DNA of 29,301 nucleotides from Ectocarpus siliculosus (lineage: Eukaryota > Sar > Phaeophyceae > Ectocarpales > Ectocarpaceae). The position numbers were made by a program, and so were the translations under genes. Below, in pieces: positions 1 through 10,959 of the stretch. Each line of letters begins with the position of its first letter. Positions within the stretch are counted from its first letter, which is position 1. The stretch covers positions 11,012 through 40,312 of the forward strand of contig FN648462.1 of the NCBI GenBank assembly GCA_000310025.1. The letters are read 5' to 3'. The notes under the pieces are model-generated. The model saw only the letters and a list, made by a program, of their open reading frames with translations, made no database searches and was not told the DNA's origin.

Positions 1-139
1 GGAAACGGGGGGGGGGGGTGTACTCATAGTCGAGCATGCCGTAGTCGTTAACCATTGACCTCGCATCCCTACTAAGCCGGGACGGAGCACGCCGGGTTCT
101 CACCGGACCAGGCTCTTGGGAAACGGGGGGGGGGGGGGT
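1..139 (+). repeat. Copy A of G-tract dispersed element (partial)
   Basis: Begins in a G run and matches the element at 13879-14244 for about 115 bases with only scattered mismatches, including the blocks CATGCCGTAGTCGTT, CATTGACCTCGCATCCCTAC and GGTTCTCACCGGACCAGGCT. The match stops near 116 and a second GGAAAC plus G-run (116-139) follows, as at the start of the copy at 18088. The copy is truncated. Class of element unknown. Confidence 0.8.
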
Positions 140-617
140 TCAGTGGAATCGAAGAATATTGGTGTTTGATGCACAGCAGTAGTAGGGGGCTCGCTTATAG
201 TGCCCGCCGAGGCTACCGGCTCTATAACGGGTACCCGCCCGGCACTACTCAGAGCATGAAGACAACGCCAAGATTCCATCAGTGTCACGCGATTTCACTG
301 GTGGTACTATACCGGGAAAGTGGCACGACTCAACCGGCGCTATGGCGAGCCCCCCGCTGCTGATCGATATCTCTCATGACTTGTTTGGTTGTGCGCGTGT
401 GTGTATTTGTGTGTGTTTTCCAGTCTGGTTGTATTGAGATCTGATGACTTTTTTTTACCTTTTTTCTTGGGTGTGCGCGTTTTTCAATCGGATTTTGTAT
501 TGAGATCTCGTTGCTTCTTCGCCATTTTGATTGTGTGTTGTCAATCTATTGAGTTTTATCGACATCTCATGGCTTGTTCGCCTCTGCCTTTTTTTTGGTG
601 CGCGGGTGTGTTTTCAG
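140..617 (+). other. Non-coding stretch ending in a 3' splice site
   Basis: No convincing exon is seen from 140 to 365. From about 366 to 617 the DNA is T-rich and made of roughly four degenerate units, ending in TTTTCAG at 611-617, an excellent 3' splice acceptor for the large + strand gene. The open frame through this stretch gives an implausible Phe/Val/Cys-rich peptide, so it is read as intron or 5' leader. An upstream exon could lie left of the window. Confidence 0.5.
366..617 (+). repeat. Degenerate minisatellite over a 3' splice site
   Basis: About four diverged units of roughly 65 bases start near 366, 438, 501 and 561. Each begins with an ATCTC or GATCT-like block followed by a T-rich part and GTGTG. 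Units one and four both end in an acceptor-like TTTTC(C)AG (422 and 617). The last is the acceptor of the first visible exon. Confidence 0.5.
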
Positions 618-2286
618 GTGGCGGCCGCGTCGGTGCGGAACGGCAAGGGATGCGGCACGCTGCCCCCGGGTTCGGTTCCTGGGAGAGGGCAACCGATGAC
701 GAAAACGATCACCGCCCTCCGTCGCAGGCCACGGACGACAGTCTTGAAGGAGGAGATGAGAGCGAGGCTGATGATTTCGGCGTTGCCGCAGCCGTGCTGG
801 TGCAAGACCTCGCCGCTAAGGAGAGGGCAATGGGCGAGGACGAGAGCGGCAACGATGGCAGCAGCTTGAGGAGGGCTTCTTCCGGGGTCTCTTCGTCGAG
901 CAGCAGCAGCAGCAGCAGCAGCAACTCCGACTTCTCCTCGGCGTACCCTGTCAACTCCTCCGCGGGCGGCGATCTGGGGGGGGGTGCGATGGACACGCCC
1001 AGGCGGGAGGCCGCCGCCGTGAGGCTGCAGGCCACCGTCGCTGCGACCGTGGCGGAAGTGGCGGCGGAGACTTACGATGGCGGCTCCCTGCGGAGCGGGT
1101 TTTTCAACTCTTTGGACGACGATGACGACGACGATCAGAGCAGTCATATCGGGGGCTTGCCGATGTCGGGGTCAAGATCCCCCCGGGAGGCCGCTGTGAT
1201 CCCGAGGTCTGGTCGCCGGGAGCCCGACACCGACACCGAAAGCCATCGCCACGGAAACCCTCCGACTCCCCCGGCGGGTAGCACGAGCAGCGAAGGGTTT
1301 TTTGCCGGGGGGTTGCCGCTGGCAGGGTCTAGGTCTCCGCCGCCCCTCGCCGCCGGCCGAGGCGCTCCCGGTCGCCGGGACCCCTCCTCCTCCGACGCGG
1401 ACTCCTCCGGCGTGCCGTCGTCGTTGCTGCCGCTGTCCGCTGGCAACAGATCGTCGCCCAGGCCGGGGGGAGGGCGGCTGAGGCGGCGGCAGCGACGGCA
1501 GCCCGAGGAGCAGGGGCCGGTTCCCGCACCTGCTGGTGTGATCGGTACTACGGCGGGTACGAACGGCGACGGTTCGTCGAGCGGTCCCCTGGAGGCGTTA
1601 TCTTCCTCCCCCCGTGCGCCACGCCCGGCCGGCGGCGGCGGCGAAGGAGGAAGGCGCCAGCGGGACGAGGCAGCAGAAGACACGCTATCGCGCAACCGGT
1701 CCTCGGAGGTGTCCTGGTGGGAGCACGAGAACTCTACCGGCGACGAGGGAGGGTCGGGCGGCGGTGGGAGGCGGGAGGGTGCGGCGGCGGGGGTCGGCAG
1801 GGGACGGGAGCCGCTCCGGAACAGGCAGCAGCGGCGCCAGGTACCCCGCCGCCGACAGCCCAAGGCTGCGGCAGCCGCGGTTGTCCCCGCCAGGAATAAC
1901 GCCTCCTCCTCCTCCCGCCGGGGCGGCGCCAAGAATATGAAGCAGAGGCCGCCGGTGTGGCGAACCGTGTCCGGGGGTCGGTGGGCCGGGGGGACGCAGA
2001 CGGTTGTTGCGGCGGCGGCGGCGGCGGCGGCGGCGGCTCCTCCAGCGAAGGCGGCGGAGGAGGAAGCCCCGGTGGTGCCCGGCTTGCGAGCCACTCACTT
2101 CGCGCCCGGGTTCGTAGGCGTCGCCTGGCCGGACCCTTTCGAGGAGCCGGCGGCCGTGCGGCAGCTGAACGCCGCGCGGGAGCGGGTACTGACGAAGATC
2201 GAGGAGGCTTCGGCGCGCAAGATTGCGGAGGTCGAGGAGAGGGCTCGGCGAGCCAGGCGCGAGAGGGCGGAGAAGCAAAAGCGCAG
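618..2286 (+). CDS. Coiled-coil gene, first visible exon
   Basis: Starts after the TTTTCAG acceptor and ends at AAGCGCAG|GTGTGT. The frame with codons starting at positions 2 modulo 3 is open throughout. It encodes an acidic/Ser-rich region, poly-Ser from an AGC run (about 898-922), an Asp run (about 1114-1135), Pro/Arg/Gly-rich sequence and a poly-Ala tract from GCG repeats (about 2008-2037). The exon ends in a more ordered part with the motif FAPGFVGVAWPDPFEEP, leading into a coiled coil. The first ATG is at 650; whether it is the true start or an upstream exon supplies it cannot be told. Confidence 0.65.
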
Positions 2287-4517
2287 GTGTGTTGACGTGG
2301 TTTGGTGGGGGCTGTTCACACTTCGGGAGCGGTGGGCAACGGGCGAATCTTGATGGGCTGTAACGTAGGTTGCATACGTAAGATCTCGCACCCCCTGGAC
2401 CGATTTTCAGAGCTAGAGTAATTTGCAGCAAGGAGAGTGATGGTGCCGAAAATTGTGGCGTTGGAATTGCTGCCTCGTCGAGATCTTTCCGAGCACGCAT
2501 CATTTGAGTTGGCATACTCTTTCGTCGTGGAGTATTGGAGCTTAATACATAGGTCCAGGGGATGCGGTATCTATTGTAGCCCAGGGTATTTGTCTGTGCG
2601 TTGCACGCTGCTCGTAGTACGGGCCGGCTGCACATTTTGCACCGATTGATGTTTTTGCGGTGTACCGAAGGCACGATGTTTGTCTTTCGCGTCTGTGATA
2701 GAGCCAAGGCCCACGGCGACGCTATTGTATGACCTCACAGCATCACAATGTAGAGCCTGTGATTTGGAGGAAGCAGAGCATTTCGCTGAAACGCGATACA
2801 TTCCATGCCACACCGTAACGCCGACAGACGTTGTAGGCCCGTGCGCACGTGCGCCCATGTTGAGCCGATCGTTCAAGGGTATGCTGTGAAGCTCATGGCG
2901 TTGCGTTGTTTTGTGTTCCTTATTTTGATCAAGTCTAGGCTCGCCTCGCACCCCCTTTTCTCACAGAAACACCATGCTGGAGAAGAAAGTCCGGGGAGAG
3001 ATCAAGGACGCCATGGAAGAACAGGAGCGGCGGCTACGGCGGCAGCTCGAGGCCGCGCAACGGCGACAAGCCGCTGCCGCTGCCGCTGCCGCTGCCGCCG
3101 CTGCCGCTGCCGCCAGGTCTCCCCCCGCCGCCGGAGGAACAGCAACAACGGGGGCCGCAACGATAGGCGCAGCCGCTCGGGAGCGTGCCGAGGCTGTCCG
3201 GAGAAGGCGGGCCATGCTAGAGGCCGACGAGGCTCGAGCCAAGATCTACGCCTTCAAGCGGCGAGGGGAGCTCCGGACGCAGGCCTTGCTGCGCGGGTGC
3301 GCCCGCGGCGGGGCGGCGAGCGAGGAAGATATCGCGGCAGCTGCGGAGGCGTTTGAGGCGGCGGCGGGGGTGGGGGCGGGGGCGGGAGTTAAGGTCGCGA
3401 AGGGGGCGGTGATAGCCGGCGGTACCCCTAGGCCGAGGTTTGAGTCGTGGAACGAGCTGGTAAGCTTCTTTCGGCCTAAGCTTCGTTTGGCCTTTACTGC
3501 CAGTTTTTTTAACCACTCCCTTCTGCTGCCGCGCTTTGCCCCCTCGGTGTATGCCATCGGGATTGGGTTTTCGTCGCTTGGCAACGACGTTGTAAAACAA
3601 GACAATTCACTTCGTGAACTTGGCAACCAGGTTACTGCTGTTTGTTTTTTTACCTCTGTTTTCTTTTTTTGCGGTAACCATAATTGTGGTCGAGTAGATC
3701 ATGTTGTGCGGAGTCGAGAACCCTCACTCCGGGCAAAGGGGATGATCGCACCACGTTGTGTTAAAATGGCCAAGCTTCCTCGAGGCAGTTACACAGTGCT
3801 TGTAACTGTCTCTGGAGGTGAAAGTACCAGAAAATAAATTAAGTCATACGCAGCTGTCATACGTACGCAAGCAAGTAAGCACAAGATGCCGAACACCCTT
3901 AGCAGGATGCAGCGCACCCTTCATGCGACTCGCCGAATACCTCACGGCGCTTCGCGCTTGGTGATGTGAGAGCCTGGTCCGGTGAGAACTCGGCGTGCTC
4001 CGTCCCGGCTTTGTAGGGATGCGAGGTCAATGGTCTAACGACTACGGCATGCACGACTATGAGTACACCCCCCCCGCCCCCCTCCTTCTGCCACCGCGTG
4101 GTGTGGGATGTGGATTGTTTCGCGACCCACAAAGTAGGGTAGTTTGTTACCGTGCATGTGTTCCCCGCAACTACAAGCTGGTTCAAGGAAATGGGTACAA
4201 GAGTATTATATTAACATGAAAACCTCACGCCGTTTTTAGGAGTTAGATTGGGTTCGTTTCCGTGAACCAGCTTGCATAGTGCGTCCCCAAAACTGAAAAT
4301 ACAATAATAATGAAAGCAAACAACACCCCGAACCCAGTATATATAGATGTATTTTATGGCTCTTCACTCTCGATTGGCGGTTGAAAATGTATCGCACATC
4401 GTTCCTCTTCTCTCGATTTCCTCATCGGCTGAAAACGTAACGCAAGTCACTTTTTTTGCTGCTGCTTGCTGCTGCCGTGCCCCCGTCCAACAACCACAAA
4501 CACCTCGCTTGGGGCGG

Positions 4518-4596
<79 letters not shown>

Positions 4597-4962
4597 TCTC
4601 AGCGCCGATCCAAGGCCGAAGAGATACGCCTCCAGGGAACCATGGAAAAGGCTTTCAAGGCCCTGCACGGCGTCGCCGCTCGTCGCCGGGAGAACGCCGT
4701 GTACGCCCGGCGCGACCGCGCCCGCGAGAGCAACGCCCGGGCGGAGGAAGGTCACGGGCGCGCTCGCAAGCGCCTCCGCATGCAGGCGGAGACGGCGGCG
4801 GCGAGGGCGGAGGCTCGCGCGAAGGAGGCGGCGGAGGCCGCTGCCGCGGAGGCGGAGGCCCGGGACAGTGCTCGGCGTGAGCGGGATAGGGAGGCCAAGA
4901 GGGAGAAGCTGGCGAAGCAGCGGCGGCGGCGGCAGCAGAAAATGCAGCAGCGGCAGCAGAGA

Positions 4963-4996
<34 letters not shown>

Positions 4997-7900
4997 GCTC
5001 GAGACTCGGACAGCGAGGTTTGAGGTCGGGGGGAGAGGAGCCGCGGCAGGGGGGCTCTAGGAGAGCGAGCCCCGGGTATCCGTCTCTTGTGGAGATCTTG
5101 GGGGAGGCGAGAGAGGTCGTGGATAACAACGGCGAGGATAGCAGCGACGCGGCAAGCAGTGAAGGAGCCGAGCAACCGCTTGGCGTGCGCGTCGAGGTGC
5201 GGGTGCCCAACGTTAACGGCACAGAAGCACCGCCTCCTCCGGGTGACAGGGCCCGCCGGACGGCGACCGCCGCGCGGCGAGAGTCGGCGTGGGCACAGGA
5301 GGAGGAGGAGGACAGAGCAGTAGCGCGGCGGCTCGAACACCTCGACAGGGTGGCGGCGAGGCTGGAGGAGGCCGGGGCGGAGATCGAGGCCAACATCGAC
5401 CTCCTCGGCCTGGAGCACGGCCGCGCGCCCCGCCGCTCGGCAGCAGCAGCGAGCTACGGTGGTGGCAACGGGGGCCCTCCAGACATCGTCTACCACGACG
5501 CCCGGTGGGGCTCTACGGGTCGAGAAGAAGAAGAAGACCACAGCATCAGCCGCTTCGTCAACGGCGGGTGGCGGCGGCGGGCACGAAAGAGGAGAGACGG
5601 CGGCGGCAATAGAGTCGGTTCCCCGGTGGCGTTACAGCGCCCCGCCCGCGGCCGGCCGAAGGCGCGCGGAGGAGGAGGAGGAGGAGGAGGGGTCGTCTCC
5701 CGCCGCCTTTCCGCGCCGACGGTGAGCAGCAGCAACAAGGCCGTGGCGTCGTCGAGCGGCGGAGGAGGAGGAGGAGGAGGAGCAGCCAACCGCAGCCGCG
5801 GAAGCACCGGTTTCTCGAGGTCCCCGGCCAGGAGACAAACGAGGCCAGCCCGTAGCGGCGGGGGAAAGGCGGCGAGAGCCAACGACGACGATGATTTGTT
5901 GTCCGGGTTCTACTCCGACGGCCTACGGGAGTCGGCGACCGGAGGCCCGCCGGGGGGGGGGTCTGAGGCACAGGCGGCGAGGGGCAAGGGAGGAGGCGGC
6001 CGCCGCCACGGCCTTGAGCCACGCGCTGATGACCTTCCTGCCGCGGCGGCGGCGGCGGAGGAGGAGGAGGAGGAACCTGGGCGGCGACCACGAGGTCTGG
6101 GCCGGGGACTCTCGTCTAGGAGGGGCGACGATTATCGCGACAGTGGCGGTGACAGCTACGGTTACGTTGAAGACAGGGAGAGAGAGGAGGTGGTGGCCGC
6201 GCGGTCCGGTGGGAGACGGGGGGCCGAAAGAACGGAAGAAGCAACGCGAACCAGGTATGTCTTTTACATATGCACCAAGGGTATTTTGTTTTTGGCTGCG
6301 TACATGATGTACGAGACTCGTGCGTTATTTTCGGATGTGACGGCGATTGCCCATACTGTATATACCAGCTTCTTTTGGTTGGCCCGAAGAGCGGATCGGC
6401 ACCTGGTCCCAATCTTAGTTCCCTCTCTGGCGGCTCTTCGATTCATCGTCGGAGGTAGTCGGGGCCCCGCGTGCAAGCCCCTCTTTCGCTTGCCTCGGCC
6501 TTTTGTGACGGCTTGCTCCGCTTCGCCCACGTGCCCCGGTGCCCCCAATCTGGGCCGGCGAAAAAACGGGCACATCGTTCCGCCCCGGCATCATAGTATA
6601 GGGATGCGAGGTCAACGGCCTGACGACTACAACGTGCGCTTACATTAGTACACCCTCCCTCCCCCCCCCCCCCTGTCGCTCAAGCCTGATCCGGTGAGAA
6701 CCCGGCGTGCTCCGTCCCGGCTTTGTAGGGATGCGAGGTCAATGGTCAAACGACTACGGCATGCACGACTATGAGTACCCCCCCCCCCCCCCCCCCTGTC
6801 GCTCGACCTGGTTGGTCAACTTCTCCGCTTCGTCCACTCCCCCAATCGTTGCTTACTCCATGACACGCTCGTCGTTCCGCAGAACAAGAAGGAGGGGCCG
6901 CGTCCGGTCTGAATCTGGCTGTTCTTCCTCCTCCGATGGCGGCCATGACAACAGCAGTGGGGCCGGTTTGCTCGGGGAGATCGCTAGGAGCAGAGAGCGG
7001 CACCGCGAGGACCACAGGGAGGCGATGGAGTCGGTCTCGAGCGACGCGCTGCGGATGCGCGCGATCAAGGGACGACCTCTCCGAGGTGCTGCGGCGGCTG
7101 AGGGAAGGGGACGCTCAATCGGCGGAGGCGGCGGCGGCGGCGGCGGCGGCGGGACAACCGCCACCGGCGAGTGTGGCCCAACGGGAGGATAAGGGCGAGG
7201 AAGAGCTGGACGCGGCGTTTCAGATCCGGCCAAGGGAACGGCAGCAGAAGAAGCCGGAGCAGAGGCCGGATCTGACCGCCGCTTCCGCCGCCGCCGCCGA
7301 TCGGGGGCCCCGCGCTTCGTCTCGGCACCAGGTACCCGGTAGATCGTCGGGGGCGTCGGCAGCGGCGGCTGGAACGACGGACGCCGCCTCCATGTCCCTG
7401 CAGGTGTCGGCCCTGGACGATCTTGAGGCTCGCATCGCTTCCCTGGGCGGGCTGCTGAACTCTTTCTCTACGGAGGAGGACGGGGACGGTTCGCGGCAGC
7501 AGCAGCAGCGGCAGCGGCGGCGTGAGCACCGACCGGACGGTGTGTTTTCGTCTCCCGGTGGTACGGAGGAGGAGGAGGAGGAGCCGGGAGGGTTGCTCCC
7601 GCCGTCGCCGCCGCGGGGGCGGGAGCGGGGGCGGGAGCGGGGGCGGGAGCGGGAGCGGGAGCGGGAGCGGGAGCGGGAGCGGCCACGATCGACGAGCCCG
7701 GTGCCGTTGACGCTGATGCGTGTTCGATCCCCGTGCTCGTCGTCGTCATCGTCGTCTCCACGGTATAGCGTTGGCGGCAGTCGGGAAGACGGCGGCAGCA
7801 CCGGCGGCGGCGGCGGCAGCGGCGGTTTCTCGACCTCTGGGCCGTCGTCTCTTCTCGTGAGCTCTTCGTCGGGAGGAAGTTCCGGGGCCACTGCTGGTGC

Positions 7901-8321
7901 TGCTGCTGCTGCCGGCCGTAGCAGCAGCATCGCGGACGAGACCGCCGGATTGTCTAGCGCTGCCAACGACCTCGCCAGGGAGGTCGACGAGCTCCTGCGG
8001 GCGAGCGGTAGCGGGGCGCGTGGAGACAGCAGCGGTGCTAGCGGCATGGCAACGGGCGACGCCTCCGGCCTTTGGAGAACCCGCGGCACCGGCCGCCCGT
8101 TGGGCACCGCTATGGCGGAAGGCGAAGGGTTGGAAGAAAAGGCAGAAGCCAGCTCTTTGGGGTGGGGAGACCTGGAGGGGATGGCAGATAGGCTTGGGGC
8201 ACTTGCTGCTGGCGGGAACAGCAGGGGGTCTACTGGTACAGGCGGGGGGGGGGCGGCGACCGGGGGCGGGTCGGGGTACAGCAGCGGTCGGGAGCTGGGT
8301 TCGATTGCCAGCCGCGGATAG
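618..8321 (+). CDS. Large low-complexity coiled-coil protein, 4 visible exons
   Basis: Exons 618-2286, 2967-3459, 4603-6254 and 6883-8321 join in phase (AG|A, 0, AG|A) at canonical GT-AG sites: AG|GTGTGT, G|GTAAGC and AG|GTATGT donors, with TCACAG, CTCTCAG and TTCCGCAG acceptors. If translation starts at the ATG at 650 the product is about 1,740 residues. It is mostly disordered, with poly-Ser, poly-Ala, poly-Gln, poly-Gly and Asp/Glu runs, and has charged Arg/Glu/Ala-rich coiled-coil segments encoded near 2150-3070, 3160-3260 and 4620-5000. I recognise no catalytic domain or family; a scaffold or cytoskeletal role would be a guess. The final exon needs a one-base frame change at 7069-7071 to reach its stop at 8319. 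Further 5' exons may exist. The gene converges on the kinase gene at 10960. Confidence 0.7.
2967..3459 (+). CDS. Coiled-coil gene, second visible exon
   Basis: Acceptor CTCACAG, donor CTG|GTAAGC. It continues the charged coiled coil of the previous exon without a frame problem, has a poly-Ala tract from mixed GCC/GCT codons (about 3070-3115), and then a second Arg/Glu/Ala helix. The end (FESWNEL) runs in phase 0 into the next exon. Confidence 0.7.
3719..4085 (-). repeat. Copy C of G-tract dispersed element (near full length)
   Basis: Reverse complement of 13879-14244 over its whole length, with point differences and small indels. It ends in a poly-C run here (poly-G on the element strand). 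It lies in the intron between the second and third visible exons of the + strand gene, antisense to that gene. The open frame beginning at 3995 is only this repeat being read through. Confidence 0.85.
4519..4600 (+). repeat. (CT)n microsatellite forming a polypyrimidine tract
   Basis: About 80 bases of almost pure CT dinucleotide directly abutting the CAG acceptor at 4600-4602. It acts as the pyrimidine tract of the third visible exon of the + strand gene. Confidence 0.95.
4603..6254 (+). CDS. Coiled-coil gene, third visible exon
   Basis: The acceptor CTCTCAG directly follows an 80-base CT repeat. The first 130 codons encode a long Arg/Ala/Glu coiled coil running into poly-Gln (CAG repeat, about 4968-4995). 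Ordered-looking segments follow, for example YPSLVEILGEAREVV and RRLEHLDRVAARLEEAGAEI. The rest is Gly/Arg/Ser-rich with two GGA-repeat poly-Gly tracts (about 5668-5690 and 5760-5782). Donor is ACCAG|GTATGT, phase 2. Confidence 0.7.
6597..6673 (-). repeat. Copy E of G-tract dispersed element (type 2, partial)
   Basis: Reverse-strand partial copy ending in poly-C. It carries the TTACATTAG block also found in the 18088 copy instead of the CATAGTCG block of copies A, B, C and F, so it defines a second sequence type. Intronic, antisense to the + strand gene. Confidence 0.75.
6676..6797 (-). repeat. Copy F of G-tract dispersed element (type 1, partial)
   Basis: Directly follows copy E in the same orientation and ends in a poly-C run at about 6777-6796. 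It covers the first 110 bases of the element. Both E and F are followed by TGTCGCTC, so the pair looks like a local duplication or nested insertion. Confidence 0.8.
6883..8321 (+). CDS. Coiled-coil gene, last exon, with frame break
   Basis: Acceptor TTCCGCAG; the split codon AG+A restores the frame. The charged helical sequence (GLLGEIARSRERHRED, then MESVSSDALRMRAIK) stays in this frame up to 7069. The continuation DDLSEVLRRLREGD and everything to the stop at 8319-8321 lies in the +1 frame. As printed, the protein would end early at 7190-7192. Later parts include poly-Ala, an Arg-Glu dipeptide run from GGGAGC repeats (about 7610-7682), Ser/Gly-rich sequence, and short amphipathic helices such as NDLAREVDELLRASG and DLEGMADRLGALA. 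Confidence 0.6.
7610..7682 (+). repeat. GGGAGC/GGGGGC hexanucleotide repeat in coding sequence
   Basis: About eleven tandem hexamers of GGGAGC or GGGGGC type inside the last exon of the + strand gene, read as alternating Arg-Glu and Arg-Gly dipeptides. The G-rich strand is the coding strand and could form G-quadruplexes. Confidence 0.9.
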
Positions 8322-10959
8322 TTTTGTTTTTTTAAACATATTTCGAGGCGATTTCGCGTCCGTTCATTTTGTACGTAAAAAGGGAAAACCATGTGTGCGC
8401 TTAAACCGAGGTTTGACTGCCGTGGTTGATGAAGGGCGCACAAGGGCGTTGTTCCATTTGCTTATGTTTTTCTGTGAGTATTTTTTCGGGGCCATTGGTT
8501 GAGGGCACGGACGGTTTTCAAGAGTCAGCCCTGGGTGCTGAGGGGAGGAGGGTGGGAGGGAGGGAGAGGTCTAACAGTCAAGCCTGTAAGCTGTTCGTAA
8601 TGAACCCGCCACCACGCCACTTTTGGGTACTAACTTTAGGAGTGTTTGATCCCTTGTTCGTTTGTTTACCCCGTTTACTCGAGGTACCTAGGTTTACAAT
8701 CACCTCCTCGGCAGGTTTAGGGCGTACTAGCCGCCGAGGTTGAACGGAGAATTTCCTCTGCGAGCCTCTCCATTCCGATACTAAGTATTTTACTTGACCC
8801 GATTGGATATAGTGTGGGCAGACAGGGTTGGAAGGTTGTGTTGTAGGGGGTCAAAGTAAAGAGGTCAATGTGTAGACTGTAGCCTTGAGCGATGTTCGGT
8901 CGATGTATGCATGCGTCTTGGCTAGCATGCTCTGTTGTTAAACCAACTCGTCGTACGTGACCCTTGTGAGGTGATAAGATAAGACCTGTGACTTACGCAA
9001 CGCGTCGAGTTTCCCCTCCAAGAGAGATGGAGAATCGAGAACCACGGTGTCCTTACTTTTTTTGTGATTTCAACCGGTTTGATGTCGTATTGGGTAAACC
9101 CCAATCATTCGGTCCAGCCATGATTACCACTTTGAGAGATAAATAACGACATGTGGGGCCCGCAGCTCTTTTTGGTGGTCAAATCTGTTGAAAAGGGGCC
9201 TACTCCCATTTATTTGATGGCGAACCCCCCAGATCGACCCGTAGATATTATGTCGTTGAGTAAAATACGTGGAATTAATTTCCCCGACCCTGTTTTGTGT
9301 GCGCCGGGGTCTTTTTCACGGCGTGTTTTCTTACAAGTCGTGAGACAAAGCAATCTCGTGTCTGTCTGCCTGACACTGGTCTTGGGTACTGTAGGTGCCA
9401 AGCATTGGCGATACGGTTGCCGCAGCGGCAGCACAAAACTACGGGTTCAATGTTTGCTCGGGGAGGGTTAACGCGAGAGCAAATATATTTCGCGCGAAAA
9501 CCTCCGTGTCCCCGTGAATCTTTTTTTTTTTTTATCAACCGCGCTACTGCTGTACCGTTAAGACTGTTTGTGTTTCAATGTTTCCGTTACGGGAGTTGGC
9601 CCGAGGAGCTACTCGTATTTGTGGTACTGGGTATCGGCATTTCAACGTGTGTGTGAAACAGGAGCTAGCTCATCAATCACGTGGCCAGTGCAGTTTTTGT
9701 TTGTGAGTGTGCGACCAACGGCACGCGGTCACCTTTTATGGAGGACGGCATGCGCCGTTTTGCGACGAACATCACAGCGACGGTGATTCGGGAATGTAGC
9801 AGTGATGCACAAGGTGTTGTCTAGTGTGCTGATGCGCCAATGGCGCTTTTCCTCTCAGTAGCACATCCGATCCGTCTGGCAAGTGTCCCATCAAGGCAGA
9901 GACGAGTTATATGTTTTCTTTCGGCAAAGAAGACTTTCAGCACATCCGCTTCGAATGTGGTACTCTCTCGAACGCATGGTCTTTCAGTGATTGTACGCAT
10001 TTTTCGTACCCAAGGAAAGTAGAAAATCACTGGAAACACTTGAAACCGTGTTGACTCGTTCGCGAGCGGAGTCTTCCGTCGTGTTCGTTAGTCCGAGAGC
10101 GATTGTCTAGCAGATAAGGACACGATGGAATCTAATCTACGTTTAGAAGTAGTGCACGCCAGCCTGCCTCACCCGGTGTGTACCGCCGTACAAGGGGCTC
10201 ATGGCGACACGTGAATGGCACGGCAACGTTCTTGTCATTCTGGCAATCAAAGCGAGAAACCTGTGGTCAGTGTGGTATGATTTTTCTTGACACTCGCACA
10301 TGCTTGGTGTTTCTCTTGGACCGGTGTTTTTTTCACAAGCTTCCTTCATCTCGGATTTTTGTACCCAGGTCCCGGCCGATCTCAAGGCAATCTGTCCTAC
10401 CCGGGCAATGACCCCCGATCTTGATTATTCTTGATATTTTCACCCCTCAATTAATACACGCCTAATGTGAGCTACAACAATTGGAGATTTTTCTCTCTTC
10501 ACAGACGAAAACGCCTACTACACGGATGGCATCACGAAAAACAGATCAAAACCAATCTACAAGTACCAGTCTTGTGATAAATATATATGAAAATCGCAGC
10601 TAACCCCTAAAACCCTAACTAATTCCTTAAAAACTCCGGCGCATACTCGATTTAGGGCGATGCTTCAACTGCGCTCAAGTCCGAATAAAAACAACAGAGA
10701 ACTAAACCAGCCCAAGCGTCCTGCCAAAAACTGCTAAAATAGCGATGCGATTTCGCATGAACGCGGCCTGATAAACACACATCAAACGTTGCTTACACGC
10801 CCCCCTTCCACTCGCCTCCCTCGGCCTTTTCCCCCGAGCTCCATATTACGATAACTCAAGTACAATAGAAAATACAAATAAAAAAAAACAAACTCCATCG
10901 ATATCACGATAAATCAAATACAGAAAAATAAAATTTACAGAAGAAAAAAAAAGGAGCCA
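8322..10959. other. Convergent intergenic region, no gene seen
   Basis: The region lies between the stop of the + strand gene and the stop of the - strand kinase gene. Composition shifts from GC-rich to AT-rich, especially from 10400 to 10960, as expected for 3' flanks and UTRs. Short open frames here have no codon bias, no paired splice sites and no recognisable motif. A T run sits near 9521-9533 and a CCCTAA-like fragment at about 10600-10618; neither supports a feature. Confidence 0.6.

Noticed and set aside
389-617. In-frame extension of the first visible exon back to an ATG at 389
   Set aside because: The extension is T-rich, encodes Phe/Val/Cys-rich sequence unlike the exon, and ends in a textbook acceptor at 611-617.
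1144-2707. Long - strand open frames (up to 340 codons) opposite the first large exon
   Set aside because: They are shadows created by GC-rich, stop-poor coding DNA on +; the + frame has matching splice phases and the - frames cross intron 2287-2966 without splice logic.
3995-4219. Open frames starting MLRPGFVGMRGQW at 3995, 6707 and 13963 with identical first 24 residues
   Set aside because: All three are the first part of the G-tract repeat read through; identity reflects recent repeat copies, not a conserved peptide.
4447-5541. 364-codon - strand frame
   Set aside because: It runs through the CT microsatellite and is antisense to the coiled-coil exon; its Leu/Pro runs are the complement of Gln/Gly/Arg codon repeats.
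7220-8443. 407-codon - strand frame
   Set aside because: Antisense shadow of the last exon of the + strand gene; its Ser-Arg run is the complement of the GGGAGC repeat.
10597-10620. CCCTAA-like words suggesting a telomeric repeat
   Set aside because: Only two imperfect units in AT-rich flank; too short to mean anything.
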